Shown piece by piece: positions 1-9,391 of a stretch of DNA of 44,989 nt (position 1 is its first letter; each line of letters starts with the position of its first letter). A program made the position numbers and the translations under genes. The notes below the pieces were generated by a model. That model did not search any database. It was not told where the DNA came from and worked only from the letters and a program-made list of their open reading frames with translations. The stretch spans positions 1-44,989 of the forward strand of contig CAZIQY010000018.1 in the NCBI GenBank assembly GCA_964541605.1. The letters run 5' to 3'. This stretch comes from CAZIQY01 sp964541605 (lineage in GTDB: Bacteria; Desulfobacterota; Syntrophia; Syntrophales; UBA2185).

Positions 1-26
1 TTAGAATTGTTTTAATGATTTTGATG

Positions 27-53
27 CCCCGCCCTGTGGGCGGGGTAGTTCAC
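27..53 (+). repeat. REP-like hairpin, copy 1
   Basis: An 8-bp perfect stem (CCCCGCCC / GGGCGGGG, loop TGT) is followed by TAGTTCAC. Two more hairpins with a C-rich arm, a G-rich arm and a trailing AGCTTCAC lie near 29.55 and 31.0 kb in the same orientation. This matches the general form of REP palindromes mobilised by RAYT-type transposases, but no such transposase is in the window. It could also act as a terminator for a gene left of the window, though no T-run follows. Confidence 0.6.
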
Positions 54-125
54 TGACTTTCATTTTATGTATAACTATGCTTACTTGCCAGTAAATATGA
101 TCTCTTCATTATTTGGGCCTGTAGA

Positions 126-3100
126 ATGAGATTTGTAGCCAATGGACCGTCAATTCCCGATGATCTTCTTGTAGCACGAGATGAGGGCAGAGTCGTCTTT
201 ATTTGCGGGGCCGGGGTATCTCAGGCGCAAGCCCATTTGCCCGATTTCCAGCAATTAACACGTCATGTCATCAAACAATTAGGAGTTACACCTCAAGATC
301 CTGCCAGAAAACTCTTTGATGTATCGGAAGAGTTGGACAAACACACTGGAGTAGCCGGCATCATATCCGCTGACAGAGTCTTTGGACTCCTTGAACGAGA
401 CTTTTCCGTCCGCGATATTGCGCAGGCTGTTGCAGTTACACTTAAGCCATCAGCTAAAGTCAATCTTTCTGCACATCGAATCATGCTGGATTTGGCAAAA
501 CTGCCAGACGGTCGAACCCGACTAATTACGACAAACTTTGATCTCCTTTTCGAAGCCTGCGATTCAGCCTTGCCATGTTGCCGCTCTCCCCGTTTACCGG
601 ACCCCATGTGCGATGATGAATTTGAGGGGATCATTCACCTGCATGGCCGTGTAGATAAAAAATATCAAACTGCCGAAGGGGATGGCTTTGTCCTCTCCAG
701 TGCGGGTTTCGGACGCGCATATCTGGCGGAAGGCTGGGCAACCTCTTTTATCCGATCAATCATAGATCAGTATATCGTCGTCTTCGTCGGATATGCTGCC
801 GATGATCCGCCTGTTCATTACCTGCTGGAAGCCTTATACAGCTATAAGAAATCTTTGAAAGGGGTGTACGCCTTTCAGGCAGGCAATACTGGCGAAGCAG
901 CAGCCAAATGGGGGCATAAAGGTGCAATTCCCATTGCCTATGACGAAGCAGCTAATCATAAGGCGTTGTGGGATACCTTGGCAGCCTGGGCGGAGAGAGC
1001 TATAGACCCGAATTCTTGGTTCGAAAAAGTCATCACCATGTCGCAGAAGGGTCCTGAAGCTCTGTCACCGCATGAAAGAGGTCAGGTCGCTCACATTGTT
1101 TCCACACATGAAGGTGCCAGGAAGTTCGCCAACGCAGAGGTGCCTCCTCCTGCCGAATGGCTATGTGTTTTTGATCCATCCATCCGTTACATGACTCCCG
1201 GTAATATCAATATCTATTCCGAGAATAAGCAGTCTTTTGATCCCTTTTATGACGCATATGGATTGGATAATGATACACCGCCACCGAAGCTTGATCCGCG
1301 GGACCACTTTGCCAAAAGGGACTTACCCTTCGGTGAATGGGATGCTTTTGCACTCAATGAGTCAGATATCAAGAACCTCCAAGATGATCGTTATGCAGCA
1401 CTGCGAGGACACTGGGCAATCAATGTATCCCGATTATCTTCGCGCTTGGAACACTTATGCGTGTGGATCAGCAAAGTTTGTCATCAACCGGCTGCCGCAT
1501 GGTGGGCTGCCGGGCAAAAAGGCGTACATCATTCGCTTCAAAGTTTAATCCGTTCTCAATTAGTGAAATCTAATAAAGACTTCTTCCCTTCAGAGGTTTA
1601 TAAAGCCTGGAGGTTTATTCTTGAGGTATGGAGGGATCGACAAAGGGATGCAGATTTGGATTGGCATCAATTGAAAACCTCTGTCGATCGGAATGGTTGG
1701 ACTATTGACTCAATAAAAAAGTTTGCTTCTATCAGAAGGCCCTATCTCTCCATTGGTGACATGCCTCGCTGGAGCGGCCCCAAACCACCCGCTTTGAAAG
1801 AAGAGATTCAATGTAACGAGATGGTCAGTGTGGATGTAAAATATCCCACACCTTATGGTGATGCAGACATTCCCGATGACTTTCTTTTGTCAGCTGTCCG
1901 AGAATTCCGAAACAACTTAGAGCAAGCAGTCTATCTTGAGCAGGAAATAGGTGGATATGGGTTGCGTCACCATTCACCGATTGAGCCGGACAAAAGTGTA
2001 AAGGGCGATTCATATGAAAGAACTCACGGCATATCAAGCATTCTGCTCTATTACGTTAACCTCTTCAAAAGACTCGTTGAAAAAGATCCGCAAGTTGCGA
2101 AGCGGGAATACTTGGCTTGGCTGGATGATGAAGAGACGGTTTTTGATCTTTTAAGGATCTGGATCGCCGGCAACCCGCGCATTGCCAGCGGAAAAGAAGC
2201 AGGTGAATTGCTCATGCGGCTGAGTATGCGGTCGTTTTGGGAGCACCGTCATCAACGGGATTTGCTCCTCGCATTGGAAAAGCGATGGAACGATTTTCCG
2301 AAGGCAACGAGAATACGCCTCGAACGGCGGTTGCTGCTGGGACCACCGTCTTGGGAATCGGAAGAAAAGACACGGTACATTGATAGGAGAGCTTGGACAA
2401 TATTAAACGTGGTTCATTGGCTGGCAGAACATGGATGCCGGTTAAGTTTTGATCTAAGTAAGAAAAGCGAAAAGCTCCGCAAGCAAGCACCTGAGTGGAA
2501 GCCGGGATATGCTGCGAAGGCCGCCCACTCTCTGGAAGGACGAGGCGGATTTATTAAGAGGGAAACAGAGTATTCCACCCTTCTTACCGAGCCTCCGGAA
2601 ATGATTCTTCAAAAGGCGAAGGAACTCAGTAGCAGGGATTTCGACAGATTAACAGAGAATGATCCCTTCGCTGGATTGTCAGCCGAAAGGGCAGACCTTG
2701 CCCTCGCAGCCCTTGTCAGTAACGCGGGGCGAAATGACTATCCAGAATGGGCATGGCGAACATTCCTATACGCAGATGCACGCAAGAATGATCCTGTAGA
2801 TTTTTCGACGCAGATAGGAAAACATATATTGGAAATGTCGGATGATGTCATCTGTAGCATCATTTCTCCTGTTTCAGAATGGCTCTTAAATGCTAGCAAG
2901 GGTCTTTTGGTATCGCAGCCGGAGCGATTCTGGCAGATATGGGAACGATTAATTACCATCCTAAAATCTAAGCCAAAGAGTGCACTTTCAAACATCTTAA
3001 GACAGAAAAATGAACCTGATTATGCCACGGAAGGCTTGAATGCACCGGTTGGCAAACTTGCACAAGCATTGATGAATGATCCGGCGATAAATAATTTGGG

Positions 3101-3947
3101 CAAGAAGAGAAGCCTGCCGTTATTTTGGAAAAGACGTGTTGAAGAATTGCTCCATTTGGAAGGAGACCTGCACCGACACGCTCTTGCCATGTTTATTCAC
3201 CATCTTGGCTGGTTCTATGTGAGGGATCATCGCTGGACGCTAGCGAATCTGATTTCTTTTTTAGATACCGATGCTGACGATCAAAAAGCCTTCTGGTCAG
3301 GGTTCTTCTGGAATCCGCGAGTCCATACGAAACTATTTGAAGTGCTGAAACCTTACTTGGTACCTCTCGTCCACGACAAAACATTGGAGAAACAGGGCCA
3401 CCTAAACACGCTGTCGGCGATTCTCCTATCCTATTGGTTGAATGTACATCCCAAAAAAGGCAAGCGATTTATCAGTAATGCTGAGATGAGAGAGATTCTT
3501 CTCCAGTCTGACGAAAATTTTCGGGTTCAAACTTTATGGCAAGCCAAAAGTTTTTTTACTAGAAAGAAAGCGGACAGAAGGAGCTTGTCGACATTCATCA
3601 CAGATGTATGGCCGAGGCATAAAAAGGCAAAAAGTCTCCGAATATCTACTGCCCTTTGTGAGTTGGCATTTACAGATGCCGAGGCCTTCGAAAGCCTCGT
3701 CGACCTCATTCTGCCTCTAGTATCTAAAGGCGATAAGCATGGTTCTTTCATCTACAGGCTCGAAGATTCCAATATTATTGACTTGTTCCCTGAAAAAGTA
3801 CTTGCGCTTCTGTGTGTGGTTCTGCCTGATAACACATCTGAATGGCCTTATGGGATAGGGAATGCGCTTAAACGCGTCGGTGAAGTTAAGCCGACTCTAT
3901 TGAAAGATAAAAGATTGATTGAATTAAAGAAACGGATGGGTTCTTGA
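126..3947 (+). CDS. SIR2-domain protein, probable anti-phage NADase (DSR-like)
   Basis: Residues 1 to about 270 form a SIR2-like fold: GAGVS at 28-32 (NAD-binding loop), TTNFD at 135-139, HLHG at 171-174 carrying the likely catalytic His173, and a VFVGYAADDP segment at 219-228. Asn137 and His173 correspond to the Asn/His pair required for NAD hydrolysis in defence sirtuins such as ThsA and DSR2. The remaining 1000 residues look largely helical, with no Walker A motif, membrane segment or known repeat, so this is not a STAND ATPase of the Avs type. Length and layout resemble the defence-associated sirtuins DSR1/DSR2, which deplete NAD+ on phage infection. The gene stands alone, with a REP-like hairpin upstream and sbcD 147 nt downstream. 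The start is an ATG without a clear Shine-Dalgarno. The SIR2 domain is secure; the defence role is inferred. Confidence 0.85.
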   Translation: MRFVANGPSIPDDLLVARDEGRVVFICGAGVSQAQAHLPDFQQLTRHVIKQLGVTPQDPARKLFDVSEELDKHTGVAGIISADRVFGLLERDFSVRDIAQAVAVTLKPSAKVNLSAHRIMLDLAKLPDGRTRLITTNFDLLFEACDSALPCCRSPRLPDPMCDDEFEGIIHLHGRVDKKYQTAEGDGFVLSSAGFGRAYLAEGWATSFIRSIIDQYIVVFVGYAADDPPVHYLLEALYSYKKSLKGVYAFQAGNTGEAAAKWGHKGAIPIAYDEAANHKALWDTLAAWAERAIDPNSWFEKVITMSQKGPEALSPHERGQVAHIVSTHEGARKFANAEVPPPAEWLCVFDPSIRYMTPGNINIYSENKQSFDPFYDAYGLDNDTPPPKLDPRDHFAKRDLPFGEWDAFALNESDIKNLQDDRYAALRGHWAINVSRLSSRLEHLCVWISKVCHQPAAAWWAAGQKGVHHSLQSLIRSQLVKSNKDFFPSEVYKAWRFILEVWRDRQRDADLDWHQLKTSVDRNGWTIDSIKKFASIRRPYLSIGDMPRWSGPKPPALKEEIQCNEMVSVDVKYPTPYGDADIPDDFLLSAVREFRNNLEQAVYLEQEIGGYGLRHHSPIEPDKSVKGDSYERTHGISSILLYYVNLFKRLVEKDPQVAKREYLAWLDDEETVFDLLRIWIAGNPRIASGKEAGELLMRLSMRSFWEHRHQRDLLLALEKRWNDFPKATRIRLERRLLLGPPSWESEEKTRYIDRRAWTILNVVHWLAEHGCRLSFDLSKKSEKLRKQAPEWKPGYAAKAAHSLEGRGGFIKRETEYSTLLTEPPEMILQKAKELSSRDFDRLTENDPFAGLSAERADLALAALVSNAGRNDYPEWAWRTFLYADARKNDPVDFSTQIGKHILEMSDDVICSIISPVSEWLLNASKGLLVSQPERFWQIWERLITILKSKPKSALSNILRQKNEPDYATEGLNAPVGKLAQALMNDPAINNLGKKRSLPLFWKRRVEELLHLEGDLHRHALAMFIHHLGWFYVRDHRWTLANLISFLDTDADDQKAFWSGFFWNPRVHTKLFEVLKPYLVPLVHDKTLEKQGHLNTLSAILLSYWLNVHPKKGKRFISNAEMREILLQSDENFRVQTLWQAKSFFTRKKADRRSLSTFITDVWPRHKKAKSLRISTALCELAFTDAEAFESLVDLILPLVSKGDKHGSFIYRLEDSNIIDLFPEKVLALLCVVLPDNTSEWPYGIGNALKRVGEVKPTLLKDKRLIELKKRMGS

Positions 3948-3949
3948 TA

Positions 3950-4168
3950 ATGTTAGCGATTAAAGAGTGTCCTAAGCAGTACCAGTTGAAACCTGATCGA
4001 GAAGACTTTGCTGACAAGCTGCTGACTTTAATCGCTCTCTGCTCTTTTTTATTGTTTACGACGGTGATAACCATAATCTTGATAAAGGAGAATCATGAAA
4101 CTTCTCCACACCTCCGACTGGCACATCGGCCGCGCCCTGTATGGCCGCAAGCGATACGACGAATATGA
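3950..4168 (+). CDS. Possible small single-span membrane protein (doubtful)
   Basis: A 72-codon frame begins 3 nt after the SIR2 stop. It holds a hydrophobic stretch of about 22 residues (LLTLIALC to ITIILI) that could be one membrane helix. Its last 74 nt overlap the start of sbcD in another frame, and that tail (HRPRPVWPQAIRRI) looks like an sbcD shadow. No ribosome binding site precedes the ATG. It may be a chance frame or a degraded gene; its only support is the hydrophobic segment and its place directly behind the SIR2 gene. Confidence 0.2.
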   Translation: MLAIKECPKQYQLKPDREDFADKLLTLIALCSFLLFTTVITIILIKENHETSPHLRLAHRPRPVWPQAIRRI

Positions 4169-5324
4169 AGCCTTCCTGAGCTGGCTGGCCGGTCTTATTG
4201 AGGCCGAAGATATCGATGTGCTGCTTGTGGCCGGTGACGTGTTTGACAACAGTACGCCCAGCAACCGGGCACAGGAACTGTATTACCGTTTTCTGTGTCG
4301 TGTGGCTGCCGCACCGAACCGCCATGTGGTTATCATCGCAGGGAATCATGATTCGCCTTCTTTTCTCAATGCCCCCAAGGAACTCCTGAAATTTCTGAAC
4401 ATCCATGTCGTCGGGTATGCATCCGGGCAACCTGAAGACGAATTGATCGTGCTGTCCGGGCCGGATCACGACCCCAGGCTTATTGTCTGCGCCATCCCTT
4501 ATCTGAGGGACCGCGACATACGCACGGCCGAAGCCGGGGAGTCCGTTGAGGACAAGGAGAGGAAAATCATCGAGGGGATCAGAACTCATTACCGGATGGT
4601 ATGTGAAGCGGCGGAACAGAAACGCGCCACACTGGGGAAGCCGGTTCCGATTGTCGCCATGGGACATCTCTTTGCCGCGGGCGGCGAGACCGTCGAAGGT
4701 GACGGGGTGCGCGAGCTGTATATCGGCTCTCTTGCACAGGTCAAAAGGGATGTGTTTCCCGAATCTATCGACTACCTTGCCCTCGGGCATCTTCATATCC
4801 CTCAAAGGGTCGGCGGTTCTGATTTCATACGCTATTCGGGTTCGCCTCTGCCTATCGGCTTTGGGGAAGCTGAACAGGGGAAAAGCGTTACTCTTGTAGA
4901 ATTCTCGGGTCAAGCGCCCAGGGTCAAAAATATCGCAGTGCCCGGATTTCAGGAGTTGAAGACGCTGCGGGGGGATTGGCAGACCATTTCCCGAAGCATT
5001 GATGAGTTGAAGTCAGGAAAGAGCCGTGCCTGGTTGGAGGTTGTCTATGAAGGAGATGAGATAGCCGCAAGCCTGCAGGAGCGCTTGAATGAGGCCATCG
5101 AAGGGACCGGCATGGAGATCCTCCGGGTGAAAAACAACCGTGTGCTGGAACGCGCCTTAAGCGGAACGGACGCGGAGGAAACGCTCGACGACCTGGACGT
5201 GACGGACGTGTTCAGGCGGTGCCTTGAATCGCATGAAATCCCGGAGGATCAGCGCCCGGCGCTTCTGAGCGCCTATCAGGAAGTCGTCGCAGCCTTGAAT
5301 GAAGCGGACCCGATGGCGGAATAA
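4095..5324 (+). CDS. sbcD: Exonuclease subunit SbcD (Mre11-type)
   Basis: This is the metallophosphoesterase subunit of the SbcCD nuclease, which opens DNA hairpins and processes double-strand ends in the cytoplasm. Its 409 residues fit the family. The metal-binding motifs are all present: Asp8 and His10 in SDWHIG, GD at 47-48, GNHD at 83-86, His191 in GHLF, and GHLH with His232 and His234. The C-terminal part is the capping domain that docks on SbcC. An AAAGGAG lies 7 to 8 nt before the ATG and supports this start. It sits directly upstream of sbcC in the usual order, although a 224-nt gap carrying a dispersed repeat separates the two instead of the more common short spacing. Confidence 0.96.
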   Translation: MKLLHTSDWHIGRALYGRKRYDEYEAFLSWLAGLIEAEDIDVLLVAGDVFDNSTPSNRAQELYYRFLCRVAAAPNRHVVIIAGNHDSPSFLNAPKELLKFLNIHVVGYASGQPEDELIVLSGPDHDPRLIVCAIPYLRDRDIRTAEAGESVEDKERKIIEGIRTHYRMVCEAAEQKRATLGKPVPIVAMGHLFAAGGETVEGDGVRELYIGSLAQVKRDVFPESIDYLALGHLHIPQRVGGSDFIRYSGSPLPIGFGEAEQGKSVTLVEFSGQAPRVKNIAVPGFQELKTLRGDWQTISRSIDELKSGKSRAWLEVVYEGDEIAASLQERLNEAIEGTGMEILRVKNNRVLERALSGTDAEETLDDLDVTDVFRRCLESHEIPEDQRPALLSAYQEVVAALNEADPMAE

Positions 5325-5420
5325 TAGATTGCCGCGGCACTGTGCCTCGCAATGAAAACAGACATTGCGGCAGAGTCTTCAGGGGCGGAGCAGTATTTTT
5401 GGGCAAGAGATGTTGTACGC

Positions 5421-5505
5421 TCATTCCCGCCCCCGCTTTCGCAAGGGTAAACTCCAGCGGGAATCCATGAACTGGACTGGATGCCGGATCGAGTCCGGCA
5501 TGACA
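5421..5505 (+). repeat. Dispersed two-hairpin repeat, copy 1 (sbcD-sbcC gap)
   Basis: The first element is TTCCCGC paired with GCGGGAA around a long GC-rich loop. The second is ATGCCGGA / TCCGGCAT around a 5-nt loop, followed by GACATT. The same 3' hairpin recurs at 31.17 and 44.91 kb. The long-loop 5' hairpin resembles the element at 23229-23276. It fills much of the sbcD-sbcC gap and ends about 44 nt before the sbcC start. It could affect transcript stability or partial termination between the genes. Confidence 0.75.
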
Positions 5506-5548
5506 TTTTATATGTTTATTCGCTGACTAATAACCAGGAGGAAAGGGT

Positions 5549-8500
5549 TTGAAGATTCTGGGCGTTCGGTTTAAAAACCTGAACTCACTCACGGGCGAAT
5601 GGCATATTGATTTTACACACCCTGACTATGCCTCCGACGGCATATTCGCGATCACAGGCCCTACCGGCGCAGGAAAGACGACCATTCTGGATGCCGTCTG
5701 TCTCGGACTTTACGGCAGAACGCCCCGCCTGGACAAGGTTACCAAGAGCAGCAATGAGATCATGTCGCGCCAGGCAGGCGAATGCTATGCCGAGGTTACA
5801 TTCGAGACCCAGAAAGGCCGTTACCGGTGCCACTGGAGCCAGCACCGTGCCAGGAAAAGACCTGATGGCGAGCTGCAACCGGCAAGGCACGAGATATCCG
5901 ATGCAGATTCACAGAAGGTGCTGGAATCAAAGATAAACCAGGTGGGAGCGCTCATTGAGGACGCCACGGGTATGGACTTTGAACGCTTCACGCGTTCGAT
6001 GCTGCTTGCCCAGGGCGGATTCGCGGCCTTTCTCCAGGCCTCACCCGACAAGCGCGCTCCCATTCTCGAACAGATCACCGGTACCGAAATCTACAGCCGC
6101 ATATCCGTGAAAGTACACGAACGCTGCAGAGAAGAGCGCGAAAAGCTTGAATTGCTACAGTCCGAACTGAAGGGAATTCAGGTATTGAATGAGGATGAAG
6201 AAAGGGCTCTGCAAGCCGGTCTGAAAGAAAAGCAGGGACGGGAGATCGAACTTGCGGGAAAAGCGGACAACATGCGCAAAGCCCTGACCTGGCTCGATGG
6301 AATATTTGCGTTTGAGAAGGAATTGGAAGGCCTCGATAAAATGCACCGGGATTTTGAGATGCGCCGGGAGGCATTTGAGCCGGAAGCAAAAAAGCTGGAA
6401 AAATCCCGCAAGGCCCTCGGTCTCGAAGGCGATTACCGGGGGGTGCAAGCCTTGCGCACAGAGCAGGCAAGCGACACAAAAGAACTTGGCGCCGCTCTCG
6501 CTGCCCTGCCCGCAAAGGATCAGGCCGCCGCCGATGCGCTTGCCGCAAAACAGGCCGCAGAGACCCTGCTGAATGAGGCGCGAATCACGCAGATGTCCGA
6601 AGCGGATGTCTTCAAAAAGGTGCGCGATCTCGATGCAAGGCTGGACGAGCAAAAAAATCAGCTTGGGGAAAAGGATAAGGCGATAGGGGAGGTCGAGAAG
6701 CAGGGGATCGTCTATAAAGGCCATGTTGAAAATGATGAGCGGGCGCTGAAAGAATCACATGTTTCCCTGGAGGCCGTCCACGAATACCGGAAGAAACATG
6801 CCGCCGATGCAGCGCTGCTTACGGACTTCACCGCCATCGTCAGGGGATTTGCGACGCTTGGCGATATTGAAGCAAAGCACATCCGGGCAGGTGAAGCGCT
6901 TGCCCTCGCTGTCGGGAAAAGGCAGTCGTCACTCAACGCATCCGGCAAGATGGAAACCGATCACGAAAATTTCCGCCGGGAGCTTGAGAAAGCGCAAGGT
7001 GAACTCAAGCGCCTGACCGGGGGAATCACGGCCATTCTTAAGGATCGCGACATCGGCCAGTGGCGCAGCGAGATCGACGCCCTGAAAGATCGTGAACGCC
7101 TCTTGATTCAGGCAAGCGAAGGCATAGAACGGATTGATAAGACCTGCGCGGCCTTGGACGTCCTGAAAAAGGGTATCGAGACATTAAAAGCCGCCGAAAC
7201 AGCCATTTCCGACGAGATAAGATCCTGCGCCGCCCAAAAAGCGCTTCTGGAAAGAGACGTTGGGAACCTTGAAGTGCAGGTGTCTGTTCTGAGCCGTATC
7301 CGCGACCTCGAAGAGGAAAGAAAGCGACTTGAAGACGGCAAGCCCTGCCCCCTGTGTGGAGCGACCGATCATCCTTATGCACAGGGGAATGTCCCGGTGT
7401 TGAACGAAGCTGAAGCCGCACTGAAAAAAACGAAGGATGAATTCAAGGCCGTGTCTGAGACGCTGGGCAAACTGGAATCCGGACAGGTAAAAACGGCCGC
7501 GGAGATTCGGCAGACGGAAAAGGCGATGGAAGAAAAGAAGGCGGCGCTGGACGCCGATGAAAAACAATGCGCCAATGCTCTATTGAGACTGAAAATAGAG
7601 TTGGGGACAGATTTCAAATCTGTCCCCACACGAGCAGGCAAGGTGCAGGAAGATCTCGCAGACGTCCGGGTGAAAATGGCCGAAACATCCGGCATTGTCG
7701 CCGCAGCGGAAGAGAAAAGCAAGAAGGAGAAGGCGGCGCAAAGGGCGCTGGAAGTGATAAGGGGAAAATTCGATACCTCCGGCAAGACCTTACAGGATGC
7801 GCGGCTCAAACTTGAGGCGGCCATCCTTGAGCATGAGCGGCTGATCAAGGATTGTACCGCCCTGGCCGAAGAGTCGGGAACAGCCCGGGCGATTGCCCTT
7901 AAAGATCTGAAACCATTTGGAATCATTGAGATTCCATCAACCTGCCTGGACGGCATCTTGAAAGACCTCACCGGGCGCAAGGACGCCTGGCAGGCAAAGG
8001 AGGATGAAAAGACCGCCCATGAAAAAAAGATCAATGATCTGAAGGCCGCCATTGAGAAGAATAGAGCCTTGCGGGGTCGTCTCGAAGAGGATCTGACGGC
8101 GCGGCGCAAAGATCGTGACGAGCTAAAGACAGAACATGAATCCCTGAGCGCTGCACGCTGGCAGCTTTTCGGTGAAAAGAACGCCGACCGGGAAGAGAAG
8201 AGCCTGGCCGATGCCGTGAAGAAAGCGGAGAGCGCTTTTGAAAAAGCACGTGAAGAATATGCCCAAATGGAAAAAGAGATCGACGCCCTGAAAGAGAAAA
8301 TAGCTTTATTGAAACTAAAAACAGAAAATCGGGCAACGGAACTGGCGCAGGCTGAACAGAAACTGATGGAGCGGTTTAAAGCAGCAGGATTCGAAAATGA
8401 TGCAGATTACATGTCATCATGTCTGAGTGAAGAAAATCGAGAAATTCTCACAGACAGAGAGAAATCCCTGATAAAAGAAAAGACGGAACTTGACGCTCGC

Positions 8501-9235
8501 CGGAAGGACAAGTCGGCAGCGCTTGCATCCGAGCGTGAAAAAATACTGACGGATCAATCAAGCGAGGTGCTTAAAGAAAACATAAGCGCCTTGGAATCAG
8601 ATCTTAAACAGATAAGACTTGATATTGGCGGAACCATAAAGAGCTTAAGTGAAAACGAGAAACTAAAGGAAAAGCAGCAAGAACGCATAAAGAACATTGA
8701 AGACCGGAAAAAGGAATGTGCACGCTGGGATGACCTGCACCAACTCATCGGCTCAGCCGACGGGAAGAAATTCCGGAACTTCGCTCAGGGCCTGACTTTC
8801 GAGATGATGACGGCGCATGCCAACCGCCAGCTCAGGAAGATGACGGATCGCTATCTGCTCATACGCGACACGTCAGAACCTCTGGAACTGAATGTCATTG
8901 ACAACTACCAGGCGGGCGAGATCCGTTCCACGAAAAATCTTTCCGGCGGCGAAAGTTTTATTGTAAGTCTTGCCCTGGCGCTCGGACTCTCTCATATGGC
9001 CAGCCAAAATGTGCGGGTTGACTCGCTCTTTCTTGATGAAGGATTCGGCACCCTCGACGAAGATGCCCTCGAAACAGCCCTGGAGACGCTTGCGGGATTG
9101 CAACAGGACGGCAAGCTGATCGGCGTCATATCGCATGTCACTGCTTTGAAAGAGAGAATCGGCGCTCAGATACAGGTTATCCCGGAGACAGGCGGGCGTA
9201 GCAGCCTGAGCGGTCCCGGCTGCCGGAGGATTTGA
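5549..9235 (+). CDS. sbcC: Exonuclease subunit SbcC (Rad50-type ATPase)
   Basis: This SMC-like ATPase partners SbcD in cutting hairpins and DNA ends. Walker A GPTGAGKT lies at 37-44. Long heptad-rich coiled coils flank a zinc hook CPLC near residue 600. The ABC signature LSGGES is near 1131 and Walker B LFLDEGFGTLD near 1160. The 1228 residues are long but within the family range. Translation starts at TTG, supported by a strong AGGAGG 7 to 8 nt upstream; no ATG in frame precedes the conserved MKILGVRFKN start. In the coil after the hook, residues 685-694 (LGTDFKSVPT) are encoded by a perfect 27-bp palindrome that appears to be a mobile repeat inserted in frame. Because the heptads on both sides continue, the protein is probably still functional. 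Confidence 0.95.
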   Translation: MKILGVRFKNLNSLTGEWHIDFTHPDYASDGIFAITGPTGAGKTTILDAVCLGLYGRTPRLDKVTKSSNEIMSRQAGECYAEVTFETQKGRYRCHWSQHRARKRPDGELQPARHEISDADSQKVLESKINQVGALIEDATGMDFERFTRSMLLAQGGFAAFLQASPDKRAPILEQITGTEIYSRISVKVHERCREEREKLELLQSELKGIQVLNEDEERALQAGLKEKQGREIELAGKADNMRKALTWLDGIFAFEKELEGLDKMHRDFEMRREAFEPEAKKLEKSRKALGLEGDYRGVQALRTEQASDTKELGAALAALPAKDQAAADALAAKQAAETLLNEARITQMSEADVFKKVRDLDARLDEQKNQLGEKDKAIGEVEKQGIVYKGHVENDERALKESHVSLEAVHEYRKKHAADAALLTDFTAIVRGFATLGDIEAKHIRAGEALALAVGKRQSSLNASGKMETDHENFRRELEKAQGELKRLTGGITAILKDRDIGQWRSEIDALKDRERLLIQASEGIERIDKTCAALDVLKKGIETLKAAETAISDEIRSCAAQKALLERDVGNLEVQVSVLSRIRDLEEERKRLEDGKPCPLCGATDHPYAQGNVPVLNEAEAALKKTKDEFKAVSETLGKLESGQVKTAAEIRQTEKAMEEKKAALDADEKQCANALLRLKIELGTDFKSVPTRAGKVQEDLADVRVKMAETSGIVAAAEEKSKKEKAAQRALEVIRGKFDTSGKTLQDARLKLEAAILEHERLIKDCTALAEESGTARAIALKDLKPFGIIEIPSTCLDGILKDLTGRKDAWQAKEDEKTAHEKKINDLKAAIEKNRALRGRLEEDLTARRKDRDELKTEHESLSAARWQLFGEKNADREEKSLADAVKKAESAFEKAREEYAQMEKEIDALKEKIALLKLKTENRATELAQAEQKLMERFKAAGFENDADYMSSCLSEENREILTDREKSLIKEKTELDARRKDKSAALASEREKILTDQSSEVLKENISALESDLKQIRLDIGGTIKSLSENEKLKEKQQERIKNIEDRKKECARWDDLHQLIGSADGKKFRNFAQGLTFEMMTAHANRQLRKMTDRYLLIRDTSEPLELNVIDNYQAGEIRSTKNLSGGESFIVSLALALGLSHMASQNVRVDSLFLDEGFGTLDEDALETALETLAGLQQDGKLIGVISHVTALKERIGAQIQVIPETGGRSSLSGPGCRRI
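7602..7628 (+). repeat. Perfect palindrome inside sbcC
   Basis: Two 13-nt arms (TGGGGACAGATTT and its complement) flank a single central C. The element reads through in frame as LGTDFKSVPT, without stop on either strand in the relevant frames. I recognise this palindrome and the peptide GTD(L/F)KSVPT as a repeat met in many Deltaproteobacterial genomes. That recognition is from memory, not from a search. Its GC-rich ends and perfect symmetry contrast with the surrounding coiled-coil codons. Confidence 0.85.
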
Positions 9236-9391
9236 TACATTTTGAAAGGCGTCACCTGGACAAATTTTAGGTTAATAACATACAGAGTCTTTGTTCAATA
9301 GGACATGCAGATAGGCAGGAAGAAGTGAACGCTGCTGGTCACTTGGCGGTCTTGGAAGCAGAAATCAACCATTTGATTCAGATGAACTGCG

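Noticed and set aside
126..3947. Avs-type or other STAND NTPase reading of the SIR2 protein
   Set aside because: No Walker A or Walker B motif is visible between the SIR2 domain and the C-terminus.
4056..4913. 285-codon frame on the minus strand opposite sbcD
   Set aside because: It is antisense to a well-supported gene, has no recognisable motif, and follows the codon positions of sbcD.
7375..8109. 244-codon serine-rich minus-strand frame opposite sbcC
   Set aside because: Low-complexity composition (Ser, Arg, Phe) is the mirror of the Glu/Lys-rich coiled coil; no family features.
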